This document shows, piece after piece, positions 14,346 through 23,264 of a DNA stretch of 36,377 bases. Source of the DNA: Chloroflexota bacterium (GTDB lineage Bacteria; Chloroflexota; Dehalococcoidia; SM23-28-2; RBG-16-64-32); the NCBI GenBank assembly GCA_005882715.1, contig VBEI01000100.1, forward strand, positions 1 through 36,377, written 5' to 3'. A model generated the notes under the pieces. It saw only the letters and a list, made by a program, of their open reading frames with translations, did not search any database and was not told the DNA's origin. Each line of letters opens with the position of its first letter. Positions within the stretch are counted from its first letter, which is position 1. The position numbers and the translations under genes are program-made.

Positions 14346-16406
14346 CTATCGTTGCTCGCTAGGCTGTGTCTCCTGCGGTTTGCACCCGGGTGGCGCGAAC
14401 GGATTGGCCGCTGCCCAGCGGCCGACCGGACACACGTCGATTCCGCTTCCGGCACACCGCTTTCTCGCCGTGATGTCCGGCTCCGAGAGGGGCCCGCTCA
14501 CCTTAACGATTGGCAGGCGCGCCAGTCCACCTGCGACCAGGCGGTCCAGTTGCGCATTATCCCGGATGCGATACAGACTGCCGCAGCGCATCACGAAAGG
14601 CGTGGTGCCACTTACCTCCTGGAGCAGCGTCCCCTCTTGCGGCCCCTCTGGAATGGCGCCCAGCGCGCCCGGCGGGACTACTGTCACCTCCGCCGAAAGC
14701 GACCCCGCCGCTATCAACGCCTCTCTCCGTCCCGCGTCCGTAAGCGCAAATTTCATCCCGGAGGCGATCTGCCACTCCGCGTTGCTTGCCAGCTCCTGCA
14801 CGCGTGCGCCGTCCCGGGGCGCCGTAGGCAGCGCCGCCAGCGTGCCATCGGGAACGATGTTCAGCCGCCATTCCAGCGCACTCTTGCGCACGAGCTGGTT
14901 TCTCACCATAGCGTCAGGGAGCGGAAACTTGGCTCCGGCCGCCACCTGCCACTCCGCGCTGCTGCTTAGCTCCCGCACCCGTGCGCCGTCATGTGGCGTG
15001 GTCGGTATCTGTGCCAGGGAGCCCAACGGTACTATGTACGGCGTCGCTTCGAGAGCACCCGCGCCGATCAACGCGTCCCTGACTTCCGGCGATGGCAAAG
15101 GGAATCTGGCGCCGGCCGTGATCTGCCATTCCGTCGCGCTGCCCAGCTCCATCAGCTGCGTGCCCTCCCTCGGCACGTTGGGTATCTGGCTCAGCCCGCC
15201 CGGCGCTACTGTGTGGACCTGTTGGAACCCCAGCCCCATCGCGTATAGAGCGTCCGGGCTGGGTATTGCGAATTTCGCACCGGCGTAGACCGCGTAAACA
15301 GTCGGAGAACCGGCCTCCTGCAGAAGAGTCCCGTCCCACGGAACGTCGGCCACCGTCTGGAGCATCCCGGCTCCCACGATCCAGTAGTCCCCAGGACGTC
15401 GGCCCATGGCTGCGAGCGCGTCAGGGCTCGGGATATGGAACTTCGCCCCGCTATACAGCACGTAGAGCGCTGGACTCGACTCTTCCTTGAGGATGCAGCC
15501 GTCCCACGGACACGGCGACCATACCCAGTACGAAGGCCAGGCCGAGGCTACGGCCTGAGTCGGTTCCCATATGTTCCAGGCGGCCTCCCAGACCTCTGGC
15601 CGCACCACGCCCCGCCGCCAGATACTAACTCTCGAGGAACCCGCGGATCGAGCGGCATCCATCGCTGCCAGGAACTTATCTCCGCTTGTATCCCCCTCGA
15701 GCATCGGGATGTACTCAAGCTGCCTCCCCGGGGCCAGCCAGCTCAAATCTGCGTGCGCCTGGCTCACGCAACCACTGGGATCAGCCCAGATTCCCTGGTC
15801 CGCATACAGCTCCCAGTAGCACATCGGCAGCGCCGCGTTCGCGGTCGACAGCCATTTCCAGGTCCCCGAGTCCTGCCATGTCCACGAGCGGGGATCGTAT
15901 ATCACGCCGAGGTTTGCCTCTGGCCGCTCCGCTCTCAGGCGCCACCAGAACTGTTCAGCCAGGTAGTTGCAGTCCCAGTAACAAAAGCCGTCGAACGGTT
16001 CCACGTCCGCGTAAAGCGCCTTGACTCCCGTGTCCAGCACCGCTTCCGCCATCGCCACTTGCCTCTCGACGTCAACTCCCTTAGGAACGAACCACGCGAC
16101 CACCTCGATACCCTTCGCGTTGTAGTCGGCAATCAGACGCCTCAGGCTCGCTGGCCCCGTGACGGCCTTGGAGTTACCGTCGTAAGTGGACATCCAGTCG
16201 GTCCCATCGTGCGTCTTTATGTGCACCGTTCCCACGGGCAGGAGAGTATCGTCGCCCTCTACGCCCGGGTAGTCTTGTGCGAACTGCCAGACGACGGTCT
16301 CGATCTCTATCGCCTTGGCCGGTCGCGGAGTGAAGTCCACGCCGAAATGCTGGCCGCCAACGGCCAGCATTGTCAGCAACGCTAATGCAGCTGCGAATCG
16401 GCGCAT
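14346..16406 (-). CDS. Secreted TIM-barrel-like protein with six C-terminal repeats
   Basis: A 686-residue exported protein; the signal peptide is about residues 1-32 (FAAALALLTMLAVGG). Residues 35-290 resemble a glycoside-hydrolase-type barrel: GIEVVAWFVPKG, then GVKALYADVEPFDGF with an Asp-x-Glu pair that could be catalytic, then NLGVIYDPRSW and ALPMCYWELYADQ. From about 298 to 640 there are six repeats of 55-60 residues. Each starts P-x-(D/E)-G and contains a G-A-K-F-x-I/L-P core (for example YSGAKFHIPSPDAL) and a V-P-x-G-x-L-x-x-I-P end. The repeats may bind cell-wall or surface glycans. Cys pairs suggest disulfides. The function is unknown. The neighbour is another secreted protein, 82 bp away on the same strand. 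Confidence 0.7.
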   Translation of the reverse strand: MRRFAAALALLTMLAVGGQHFGVDFTPRPAKAIEIETVVWQFAQDYPGVEGDDTLLPVGTVHIKTHDGTDWMSTYDGNSKAVTGPASLRRLIADYNAKGIEVVAWFVPKGVDVERQVAMAEAVLDTGVKALYADVEPFDGFCYWDCNYLAEQFWWRLRAERPEANLGVIYDPRSWTWQDSGTWKWLSTANAALPMCYWELYADQGIWADPSGCVSQAHADLSWLAPGRQLEYIPMLEGDTSGDKFLAAMDAARSAGSSRVSIWRRGVVRPEVWEAAWNIWEPTQAVASAWPSYWVWSPCPWDGCILKEESSPALYVLYSGAKFHIPSPDALAAMGRRPGDYWIVGAGMLQTVADVPWDGTLLQEAGSPTVYAVYAGAKFAIPSPDALYAMGLGFQQVHTVAPGGLSQIPNVPREGTQLMELGSATEWQITAGARFPLPSPEVRDALIGAGALEATPYIVPLGSLAQIPTTPHDGARVRELSSSAEWQVAAGAKFPLPDAMVRNQLVRKSALEWRLNIVPDGTLAALPTAPRDGARVQELASNAEWQIASGMKFALTDAGRREALIAAGSLSAEVTVVPPGALGAIPEGPQEGTLLQEVSGTTPFVMRCGSLYRIRDNAQLDRLVAGGLARLPIVKVSGPLSEPDITARKRCAGSGIDVCPVGRWAAANPFAPPGCKPQETQPSEQR

Positions 16407-16559
16407 GGACTTCGCTCCGACCCCAATTCTTGGGCACGAAGGTATGTTTGATGGGATGCACCCGGACCACGTGGTCGCTGTCAGGCTATCGGATAGAGCC
16501 GAAGGCAGTCAACATAATGACCCGTGAGAGGAAGAAACAGCAAAGAGATTCGCCAACAC

Positions 16560-18059
16560 TCACTGTCCCGCCACCGCCGCGCGCCCCACTCCCGCGAATA
16601 CGTCCGCTGTGCTCCCGTCCACCCAGTCCAGCAGCGGCGCCGGGTACAGCCCGATGAACAGCACCCCGGCCACCAACAACGCCAGCGCCCCGTACTCCAC
16701 CCATGGCACCCGCACCGACAGCGGCGCCTCCGCTTTGCCGAGGAACATCTCCTTGATGATCACGAGGTAGTAGTACAGCGAGACAAAGCTCATCGTGACT
16801 GCCACCCCGGCCAGCCACAGCAGGTCCTGGTCTGCCGCCGCCTGGAACAGGATGAACTTCGTTGCGAATCCCGCGAATAGCGGCATCCCCGCCAGCGAAA
16901 ACAATGCAATCGATAGCGATAGAGCAAGGAACGGCGCCGTATCACGCAGCCCCGCAAAGTCCTTGATCTCTTCCTTGCCGGTCCAATTGTAGTAGATGAT
17001 TACGCACACGAACGCCGCCAGGTTCGTGACCACGTATCCCATCATGTGCAGTACGAGAGCGCTTCCCGACTCCGGGGACAGCGCCGCAATGCCCATCAGC
17101 AGATAACCCACCTGTCCAATGCTCGAATAGGCCAGCAGCCGCTTGATATTGCTCTGCTGGATCGCGACCAGGTTCCCGAGCACCATCGTTGCCACCGAGA
17201 GCCCGGCGATGAAGTATCGCCAATCGTCGATCTTCGGCTCGAACGCCTCCGCGAAGAGCTTCAAGAACAGGGCGAACCCACCCGACTTTGATATCGCAGA
17301 TATCAGCGCCGTCACCGGCAATGGAGCACCTTCATAAGCGTCCGGCGTCCACATGTGAAACGGCACGGCTGCCACCTTGAACCCGAGCCCCGCCATGATC
17401 AGCGCCAGGCCTAAGAACAACGCCTCATCAATGCCGCCCGTGTCGGTTGACAGCGCCTTGCCGATCTCGCTATAGTGCGTCGACCCGGTGGTGCCGTAGA
17501 TCATGCCGATGCCGTACAACAACAGCGCCGACGAGAACGCTCCCAGCAGCATGTACTTCAGCCCACCTTCGTTCGATCGCAAGTCGAACTTCGCGTACGC
17601 GGTCAACACGTAAAGGCTGAAGCTAAGGAGCTCCAGCGATATGTAGGCGGTCAGCAGCTCGCTGGCCGCGGCCATTCCGTTTGCGCCTACCACTGCGAGA
17701 AGAATGAAGGCGTAGTACTCCCCCGCGTGCAGCAGGCGCTCCTTTACGTACCGCGCTGAGGCCAGGCAGGCGAAAACGCCGATCAGGCCGAAGAACACCC
17801 GGAACAGCGTGGTGTAGTCGTTGATGTCGATCAGCCCCGCGAAGTTCGTGTCGTTGTCCACCCAGATCAGCGAGACGAGGACAGAGATCAGCGCTCCGGC
17901 CGCCGCGATATATCCAAGCAACTCTTTATCGAGACGTCCCCAGCGCCCGAATCCCCCGGCAGGCCAGAACAGGTCGAGCATGATAAGGAGGCCGGCCCAC
18001 GCGACGAGAATGTACTCCGGGGTCAGCAACTTCCAATCGAAATTCGCGTCCGGCATCAC
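16560..18059 (-). CDS. nuoN: NADH-quinone oxidoreductase subunit N
   Basis: One of three antiporter-like proton-pumping subunits of complex I. It has 499 residues, about 14 transmembrane segments, and the family Glu in TAYISLELLSFSLYVLTAY. Conserved features include PFHMWTPDAYEGAP and LLAYSSIGQVGYLLMG. Its ATG overlaps the nuoM stop by 4 nt, so translation is coupled. It is the last gene of the operon. Confidence 0.96.
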   Translation of the reverse strand: MMPDANFDWKLLTPEYILVAWAGLLIMLDLFWPAGGFGRWGRLDKELLGYIAAAGALISVLVSLIWVDNDTNFAGLIDINDYTTLFRVFFGLIGVFACLASARYVKERLLHAGEYYAFILLAVVGANGMAAASELLTAYISLELLSFSLYVLTAYAKFDLRSNEGGLKYMLLGAFSSALLLYGIGMIYGTTGSTHYSEIGKALSTDTGGIDEALFLGLALIMAGLGFKVAAVPFHMWTPDAYEGAPLPVTALISAISKSGGFALFLKLFAEAFEPKIDDWRYFIAGLSVATMVLGNLVAIQQSNIKRLLAYSSIGQVGYLLMGIAALSPESGSALVLHMMGYVVTNLAAFVCVIIYYNWTGKEEIKDFAGLRDTAPFLALSLSIALFSLAGMPLFAGFATKFILFQAAADQDLLWLAGVAVTMSFVSLYYYLVIIKEMFLGKAEAPLSVRVPWVEYGALALLVAGVLFIGLYPAPLLDWVDGSTADVFAGVGRAAVAGQ

Positions 18060-19561
18060 GACGTGATTCCCGGTATATTGGCCACGGTATCCGATATGCG
18101 GTCAATGAAGGGCGTTGGCCAGAGCCCCATGAACAGCAAGAACGCGATCAGCAGCGCCCCCGCGAACTGCTCGCCCAGACGCATCTCCCTCAAGCTCTCC
18201 CATTTCTCGTTGAGAGGCCCGAAGTAGGCGCGCGCAAGCATTCGCAGAATGTAAGTGGCCGTAATCGCCGCCGCCAGGATCCCGGCGGCCCCCGCCCAGT
18301 AATAACCCGCCCGAAAAGTCCCCACGAAGATGTGAAACTCCGCGATGAATCCCGCTAGCCCCGGCAGCCCGAGCGACGACAATCCCGCAATCGCCCAGAA
18401 CGCCGAGTGTCGGGGCATCTTCTTTGCGATTCCCCCGAAGGTGGTCATATCCCGTGTGTGTGCTTGGTCATACAGCGCGCCCACGTTCGCGAACATGAGG
18501 GCCGTCATCGCTCCGTGCGCGAACATCTGGAGCACCGCCCCGCTGACGCCGATGTCGTTCATCGTCGCAAGCCCCATAAGTACGAAGCCCATGTGGCTCA
18601 CGCTCGAATAGCCCACCATGTACTTAAGGTCCGTCTGCGCCAGCGCCGAAATTGCTCCGTACAATGCGCCGATCACGCCCAGAGTCATCAGCACCGGCGC
18701 CCAGAACTCCGCCCCTTCGGGCAGCAGTGTCATCCCCACACGCAGGATCCCAAACGCCCCAAGCTTCATCAGTACTCCGGCGTGCAGCATTGAAACGCCG
18801 GTGGGCGCTGCCACGTGGCCGTCCGGCGACCACGTATGGAATGGCCACATCCCCGCAAGCACGCCGAAGCCGATCATGTAGAACGGGAACACCGCCTTCT
18901 GGAAGCCCGAGTCGTACTGCACCTGCCCTAGCACCGGCAAGTCAAACGTGCCCCTGTCCGCCTCCACGAACGTCGCGAATATGCCAATGAAAATCAGCAC
19001 ACTCCCTGCAACAAGGTAGAGCACGAGCTTCATCGCCCCGTACTCCTTCGTCCGGACGAACGTGCCGAAGTTGCTGCTCGCCCCCCAGACGGCAATCAGC
19101 AGGTACATCGGCAGCACCGCCACCTCGTACCAGAAGAAGAGGAAAAATAGGTCCTGCGACTCGAAGACTCCGAACACGCCCGCAACGAGCAGGAACAGCA
19201 ATACGAAGAAGTCTTTGTTCCGGTAGCTGATGTTCCAGGAGACGAATACGGCTGCGAATATGACGAGGCCGGTTAACAGCACAAGCGGCGCGGCGATCCC
19301 GTCGACGGCAAGGTGCAATGAGATTCCGTTCTTGCCCAGGAATCCAACGTTCTCAAGCCAGTCCAGGCGGAACCCGAAACGCAGCCCCCTGCCACCTTGA
19401 AACTCATACGCAAAGAACACGATGAGTGACAACGCGAACTGTATCCCGGCTGAAACCAGGGCGACATACCGTACAAGCTGCGGATAGCGCGACGGCACCA
19501 GCATGATTAGCACCGCTGTGCACAGCGGCACCGTAACCAGCGCAAAGAGAACTCCGCCCAC
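18056..19561 (-). CDS. nuoM: NADH-quinone oxidoreductase subunit M
   Basis: Antiporter-like membrane subunit of complex I, 501 residues. The essential Glu is visible in FFLFFWYEVAVLPMYLLI, and the discontinuous helix region contains PFHTWSPDGHVAAPTGVSML and YMVGYSSVSHMGFVLMG. The start is GTG, two bases after the nuoL stop. The next gene, nuoN, overlaps its end by 4 nt. Confidence 0.96.
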   Translation of the reverse strand: MGGVLFALVTVPLCTAVLIMLVPSRYPQLVRYVALVSAGIQFALSLIVFFAYEFQGGRGLRFGFRLDWLENVGFLGKNGISLHLAVDGIAAPLVLLTGLVIFAAVFVSWNISYRNKDFFVLLFLLVAGVFGVFESQDLFFLFFWYEVAVLPMYLLIAVWGASSNFGTFVRTKEYGAMKLVLYLVAGSVLIFIGIFATFVEADRGTFDLPVLGQVQYDSGFQKAVFPFYMIGFGVLAGMWPFHTWSPDGHVAAPTGVSMLHAGVLMKLGAFGILRVGMTLLPEGAEFWAPVLMTLGVIGALYGAISALAQTDLKYMVGYSSVSHMGFVLMGLATMNDIGVSGAVLQMFAHGAMTALMFANVGALYDQAHTRDMTTFGGIAKKMPRHSAFWAIAGLSSLGLPGLAGFIAEFHIFVGTFRAGYYWAGAAGILAAAITATYILRMLARAYFGPLNEKWESLREMRLGEQFAGALLIAFLLFMGLWPTPFIDRISDTVANIPGITS

Positions 19562-19563
19562 GG

Positions 19564-21495
19564 TTAGAGCCTCAACACCAGCAGCAACACCGCCAGACCG
19601 ATAACCCCCGCAACAATCGCGAGCGCATAGTTCGGCAGCTTCCCCGTTTCCAGGAATTTCAACTCGAACCCGGCGAACAGTCCCAAGCCCGCAGAGCCAT
19701 CGACCGCCGTATCGTTCACGATATTGCGGTCAAACCAGGCGACTAGGGCGCCCAATGTGAGGACGACGCGGTTGATGACCCACTGGTAAGCATCGTCGAT
19801 GTAGTATCGGTTGTAGAGCGTCTCGTACACGGGCTGCAGGGCCTCCCCTGCCCGGCGCGCCGGCTCCGCTTTCTCCGACCAGAAATACCAGCCGGCCACT
19901 ATTCCACCTACGGCAAGCGCTGTTGAGAAAATGGCGACGCCCCAGGCGAAGTCGAACTTCTCCGGCTCCGCGAAGAACACGAACTCGCCAAAGCCGCCGG
20001 GGAAGCCCAGCGCCTCCCCTACGAAGCCGAACACCACCAATCCGCCCACCGCCGTAAGCGCCGCAAGCAAAACGAGCGGCAGAGTCATCAGCGATTCGGC
20101 GTCATGCGCGTGTCCCCACCCAACTCGGTCTCTCGCCTCGAAGAGGAACGTCCTGATAAACAGCCGTGTCATGTACAGAGCAGTGATGAACACGCTGATC
20201 AAGGCGAGTATGTAGAGGACCACGTTCCGGTGCTGGTCCAGCGCGTGCAACACCTCGTCCTTCGCCCAGAACCCCGAAAGGGGTATCACGCCGATCATCG
20301 CCAGCGTGCCAATCCCGAACACTGCTGCCGTCACAGGCATTTTAGCCGCCAGGCCGCCCAACTCTCTGATGTCCTGCTTTTCCGTTGCGTGGATCACCGA
20401 CCCCGACGCCAGGAAGAGTAGCGCCTTGAAAAAACCGTGCACCAATAGATACAGCATCGCTGCGGTAACCGAGCCGGAACCAAGCGCGACGAACATCAAT
20501 CCCAGGCTGTTCAGCGTCGAGTAGGCGATGACCCGCTTTATATCAGTTTCAACCAGCCCCATCGTCGCCGACATAAGCACAGTGATTAACCCCAACGCGG
20601 TCACTACGTCCAGTGCGATATCGTCTGCCAGCACGAACAGCGGAAACATCCGCGCCACCATGTACACGCCTGCGACAACCATCGTCGCCGCATGAATCAG
20701 CGCCGAGACCGGCGTCGGGCCCTCCATCGCATCCGGCAACCAGACATGCAGCGGAAATTGCCCCGACTTGCCCACAGCGCCCGCAAACAAGAACAGCACC
20801 GCGATCGTCAGGTACGCGTTTCCACTCAGCCCCAGCCCGCCGATGTCTGCATTGTTGAATCCGCCCCGCGCAGCGAAGTCAAAGATTTCGGTGATATCGA
20901 ACGTCCCCGCCTCACGCCATAGCAATAGGATGCCTATCAGGAAGCCGACATCGCCGATCCGGGTAGTAATGAACGCCTTCTTAGCCGCTTCTGCGGCCGA
21001 ACGCCGCTCCCACCAGAACCCGATCAGGAGGAATGAGCAGAACCCGACACCCTCCCAGGCGGCGTAGAGCAACAGAAGGTTGTCCGCCAACACCAGTGTC
21101 AGCATCGATGCTGCGAAGAGGGACATGCACGTGAAGTACCAACCGTACTTCGGGTCGCCCCTCATATAGGCCACCGAGTAGACCTGGACCAGCAGCGCCA
21201 CGAACGACACGACCGCAAGCATTACGATCGTGATCTGGTCTACGAAGAACCCCAGCCGTATTTCGAAGTTGTCGAACTGGACCCACTCCCAACTTTTCTC
21301 AACGGGAACGAAGTCCGTTCCGTTCGCTTTATCCAAAAAGTCAACAAGGACCGGAAAGAGCAGCAAGAATGACCCGGCGATGGCGGCGATCGCGACAAAG
21401 TCTCCTCCCCGCGGCAGGTACTTGCCGAACAGCAGCAGAATCACGAACGCCGCTGCCGGGAGCGCAGGGATCAGGTAGGCTTCTTGGGCTCCCAC
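19564..21495 (-). CDS. nuoL: NADH-quinone oxidoreductase subunit L
   Basis: The distal antiporter-like subunit, 643 residues. Its length fits a protein with the C-terminal lateral helix that braces the membrane arm. The proton-channel Glu is in YAAWEGVGFCSFLLIGFWW. Other landmarks are FPLHVWLPDAMEGPTPVSALIHAATMV-type sequence and VIAYSTLNSLGLMF. The start is GTG, 4 bp after the nuoK stop. No frameshifts seen. Confidence 0.96.
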   Translation of the reverse strand: MGAQEAYLIPALPAAAFVILLLFGKYLPRGGDFVAIAAIAGSFLLLFPVLVDFLDKANGTDFVPVEKSWEWVQFDNFEIRLGFFVDQITIVMLAVVSFVALLVQVYSVAYMRGDPKYGWYFTCMSLFAASMLTLVLADNLLLLYAAWEGVGFCSFLLIGFWWERRSAAEAAKKAFITTRIGDVGFLIGILLLWREAGTFDITEIFDFAARGGFNNADIGGLGLSGNAYLTIAVLFLFAGAVGKSGQFPLHVWLPDAMEGPTPVSALIHAATMVVAGVYMVARMFPLFVLADDIALDVVTALGLITVLMSATMGLVETDIKRVIAYSTLNSLGLMFVALGSGSVTAAMLYLLVHGFFKALLFLASGSVIHATEKQDIRELGGLAAKMPVTAAVFGIGTLAMIGVIPLSGFWAKDEVLHALDQHRNVVLYILALISVFITALYMTRLFIRTFLFEARDRVGWGHAHDAESLMTLPLVLLAALTAVGGLVVFGFVGEALGFPGGFGEFVFFAEPEKFDFAWGVAIFSTALAVGGIVAGWYFWSEKAEPARRAGEALQPVYETLYNRYYIDDAYQWVINRVVLTLGALVAWFDRNIVNDTAVDGSAGLGLFAGFELKFLETGKLPNYALAIVAGVIGLAVLLLVLRL

Positions 21496-21499
21496 CGTC

Positions 21500-21808
21500 T
21501 CACCACTTCATCATGTCCGCTTCATCCACGTTCGCCGTCGCCTTGTTCCGGTAGAGGCGCAGAATAATCGCCAGCGCCAACCCAACCTCGGCGGCCGCGA
21601 TCGTGATCACGAAGACCGCGAAGATCAGGCCCGTGAAGGCTTGAGGTGAAAGGTAAACCGCAAACGCGATGAAATTAATGCTCACCGCCTGGAGCATTAG
21701 CTCCACGGACATCAGGATTAGCACCGCGCTTCGTCGCGCCAGCACACCGTAAATCCCAAGCGAAAATAGAATCGAGCTAAGGACGAGAAAGTCGTTAATC
21801 GGGATCAC
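21500..21808 (-). CDS. nuoK: NADH-quinone oxidoreductase subunit K
   Basis: A 102-residue, three-helix membrane subunit. The helix-2 Glu is in LILMSVELMLQAVSINFIAF and the helix-3 Glu in ITIAAAEVGLALAIIL, both known to matter for proton translocation in this family. It lies 49 bp downstream of nuoJ; that gap holds a heptamer array. Confidence 0.96.
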   Translation of the reverse strand: MIPINDFLVLSSILFSLGIYGVLARRSAVLILMSVELMLQAVSINFIAFAVYLSPQAFTGLIFAVFVITIAAAEVGLALAIILRLYRNKATANVDEADMMKW

Positions 21809-21817
21809 AGGCGCGAT

Positions 21818-21857
21818 CTCCTGGCTCGTAGCTCTTGGCTCCTGGCTCGTCCCTTCA
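21818..21857 (+). repeat. Heptamer tandem array between nuoK and nuoJ
   Basis: Units CTCCTGG, CTCGTAG, CTCTTGG, CTCCTGG, CTCGTCC, then CTTCATC running into the nuoJ stop. The period is exactly 7 bp, with four units fitting CTCNTNG. Confidence 0.75.
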
Positions 21858-22355
21858 TCATTCCCCTTCCTCCCCCCGCGCCAGAACTATCGCGCCGAGC
21901 AGCGCCACCATCAGCACCAGCGAAGCCACCTCAAACGGCACTGCCCAGGTCGTGAAGAGATCGTTCCCGATCTGCTGGATCGAGATGACGTTGATCTTGT
22001 TCGTGTCGCCTGGCCACTCGGTACTCACCATCGAGAAGATCGACACGACCATAAATGCGCCGGCGGCCAACGCGGCAAAGGGCCGCTGCGGACCGTCAAG
22101 CGCCGCCGGCATGTCCCGCACGCGCGTCAGCATCATCGCGAATAGCACCAGAATCGTGACTGCGCCGCCGTAAATCAGCACCTGCACGATTGCGAGAAAC
22201 TCGGCCGAGAGGAGGATGAAGATACCGGCGACTGAGAGCAGCGAGAGAATCAGAAACAGCGCGGAGTGTACGACATTGCGGGCTGTGACTACGCCGATTG
22301 CACCGACGACGGTGGGAACGGCGACAACGTAGAAGATGACTTCTTCGTACGTCAT
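21858..22355 (-). CDS. nuoJ: NADH-quinone oxidoreductase subunit J
   Basis: Membrane subunit of complex I, 165 residues with five hydrophobic segments. The conserved helix around EFLAIVQVLIYGGAVTILVLF contains the site of the pi-bulge seen in complex I structures. Its ATG overlaps the stop of the upstream MOSC gene (ATGA), so the two are translationally coupled. Confidence 0.95.
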   Translation of the reverse strand: MTYEEVIFYVVAVPTVVGAIGVVTARNVVHSALFLILSLLSVAGIFILLSAEFLAIVQVLIYGGAVTILVLFAMMLTRVRDMPAALDGPQRPFAALAAGAFMVVSIFSMVSTEWPGDTNKINVISIQQIGNDLFTTWAVPFEVASLVLMVALLGAIVLARGEEGE

Positions 22356-23248
22356 GCCGCGGGCTCGACCGTGACCGTATCGCCGCGCGAGATACGACCG
22401 CCCGTTGTAACCGTCACCGCCACGCCGACCGCGGGTAGTTCCTTGCCGACGGCGGGCATGAGCACCCGGTGGTGATCTGCGACCGTGCGCAGAATCGCGG
22501 GGTCGTTCGGCAGGTCTCCCTGCGGAAGCGTCGTCATGACGCAGCGCACCATCGTATCGATCACCTGGAGGCGCACGCCGTTGCCAGCTTTCAGTGGCTT
22601 GCCGATCCAGGCGTCTTCGACAAAGCCGCCCTCGTCGCCCTCGGCCTCGATCACCAGATTCGGTCGGAATCGCCGGGCCTCCCAGCGTCCTTCCGGGTAA
22701 ATCTCGCTAAGCTTCGCAAGCGTGCTAGTGGTGAGCAAATGGAGCGGCGTGTAATCGAAGAATGTCTGCGGTGCGCCCAGGCCCAACGGGAGAGTCGTAA
22801 GGCTGTCGCCCTCCGTGTTCTCGACCGCCCGCCCGATTGGAGTCTGGAAATCCAACCAGTAGTGTTCGAAGATAGCCGGCTTCGCCTCCGGCTGCGTCAG
22901 GCTAACTTCGCGTCCTAGGAACCGCGACAGGACAGACGTCGCTGCTGTCTCGTCGCTGCGCAGCCCTGTGCCGTCCGGCAACTTGATAAGCACCGGGGGT
23001 AGGGGCTGGCCGAGGGCAGGGGGTTCAACATACTCCGCGCGACATTCGAACATTCGCGCCCACTTGCGCGGGTTCTTGGCGCTGACGGTCCGCCCGGTCT
23101 CGTTGTCGACGAGCGCGTAGCCCCGATCGCCGACAATGCCGCGCTCGGTTATGTCCGCGACCTCCAGCTCCTCCCCCATCATCGACTTGACGGGGTAGCG
23201 ATGGAGCGACGCTACAGTTCCTGAGCTGACGGCGGTTGGGCTCGGCAC
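22352..23248 (-). CDS. MOSC-domain protein (molybdenum-cofactor-binding type) within the nuo operon
   Basis: The track ORF starts at 23488, but its first 80 residues are Arg-rich shadow of the nuoI tail. GTG 23248, 16 bp after the nuoI stop, gives a 298-residue protein that begins right at the MOSC N-terminal domain (VASLHRYPVKSMMGEELEV, GIVGDRGYALVD). The MOSC domain follows (RRFRPNLVIEA) with Cys236 in DTMVRCVMTT. In related mARC/YcbX proteins an equivalent Cys binds the molybdenum cofactor. The RC pair and the DPAILRTVADHHR tail fit this family, whose members reduce N-hydroxylated or oxidised compounds. The substrate and any electron partner are unknown. It sits between nuoI and nuoJ and overlaps nuoJ by 4 nt. 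Confidence 0.85.
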   Translation of the reverse strand: MPSPTAVSSGTVASLHRYPVKSMMGEELEVADITERGIVGDRGYALVDNETGRTVSAKNPRKWARMFECRAEYVEPPALGQPLPPVLIKLPDGTGLRSDETAATSVLSRFLGREVSLTQPEAKPAIFEHYWLDFQTPIGRAVENTEGDSLTTLPLGLGAPQTFFDYTPLHLLTTSTLAKLSEIYPEGRWEARRFRPNLVIEAEGDEGGFVEDAWIGKPLKAGNGVRLQVIDTMVRCVMTTLPQGDLPNDPAILRTVADHHRVLMPAVGKELPAVGVAVTVTTGGRISRGDTVTVEPAA

Positions 23249-23264
23249 GGCTTCTATGGCCCTG

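Noticed and set aside
14264-14455. Upstream start of the sugar dehydrogenase ORF
   Set aside because: ATG 14263 has a strong ribosome-binding site, a -10 at suitable distance and a signal peptide directly after.
15435-16385. 316-residue plus-strand ORF
   Set aside because: Antisense to the secreted repeat protein; Arg/His-rich with no recognisable fold.
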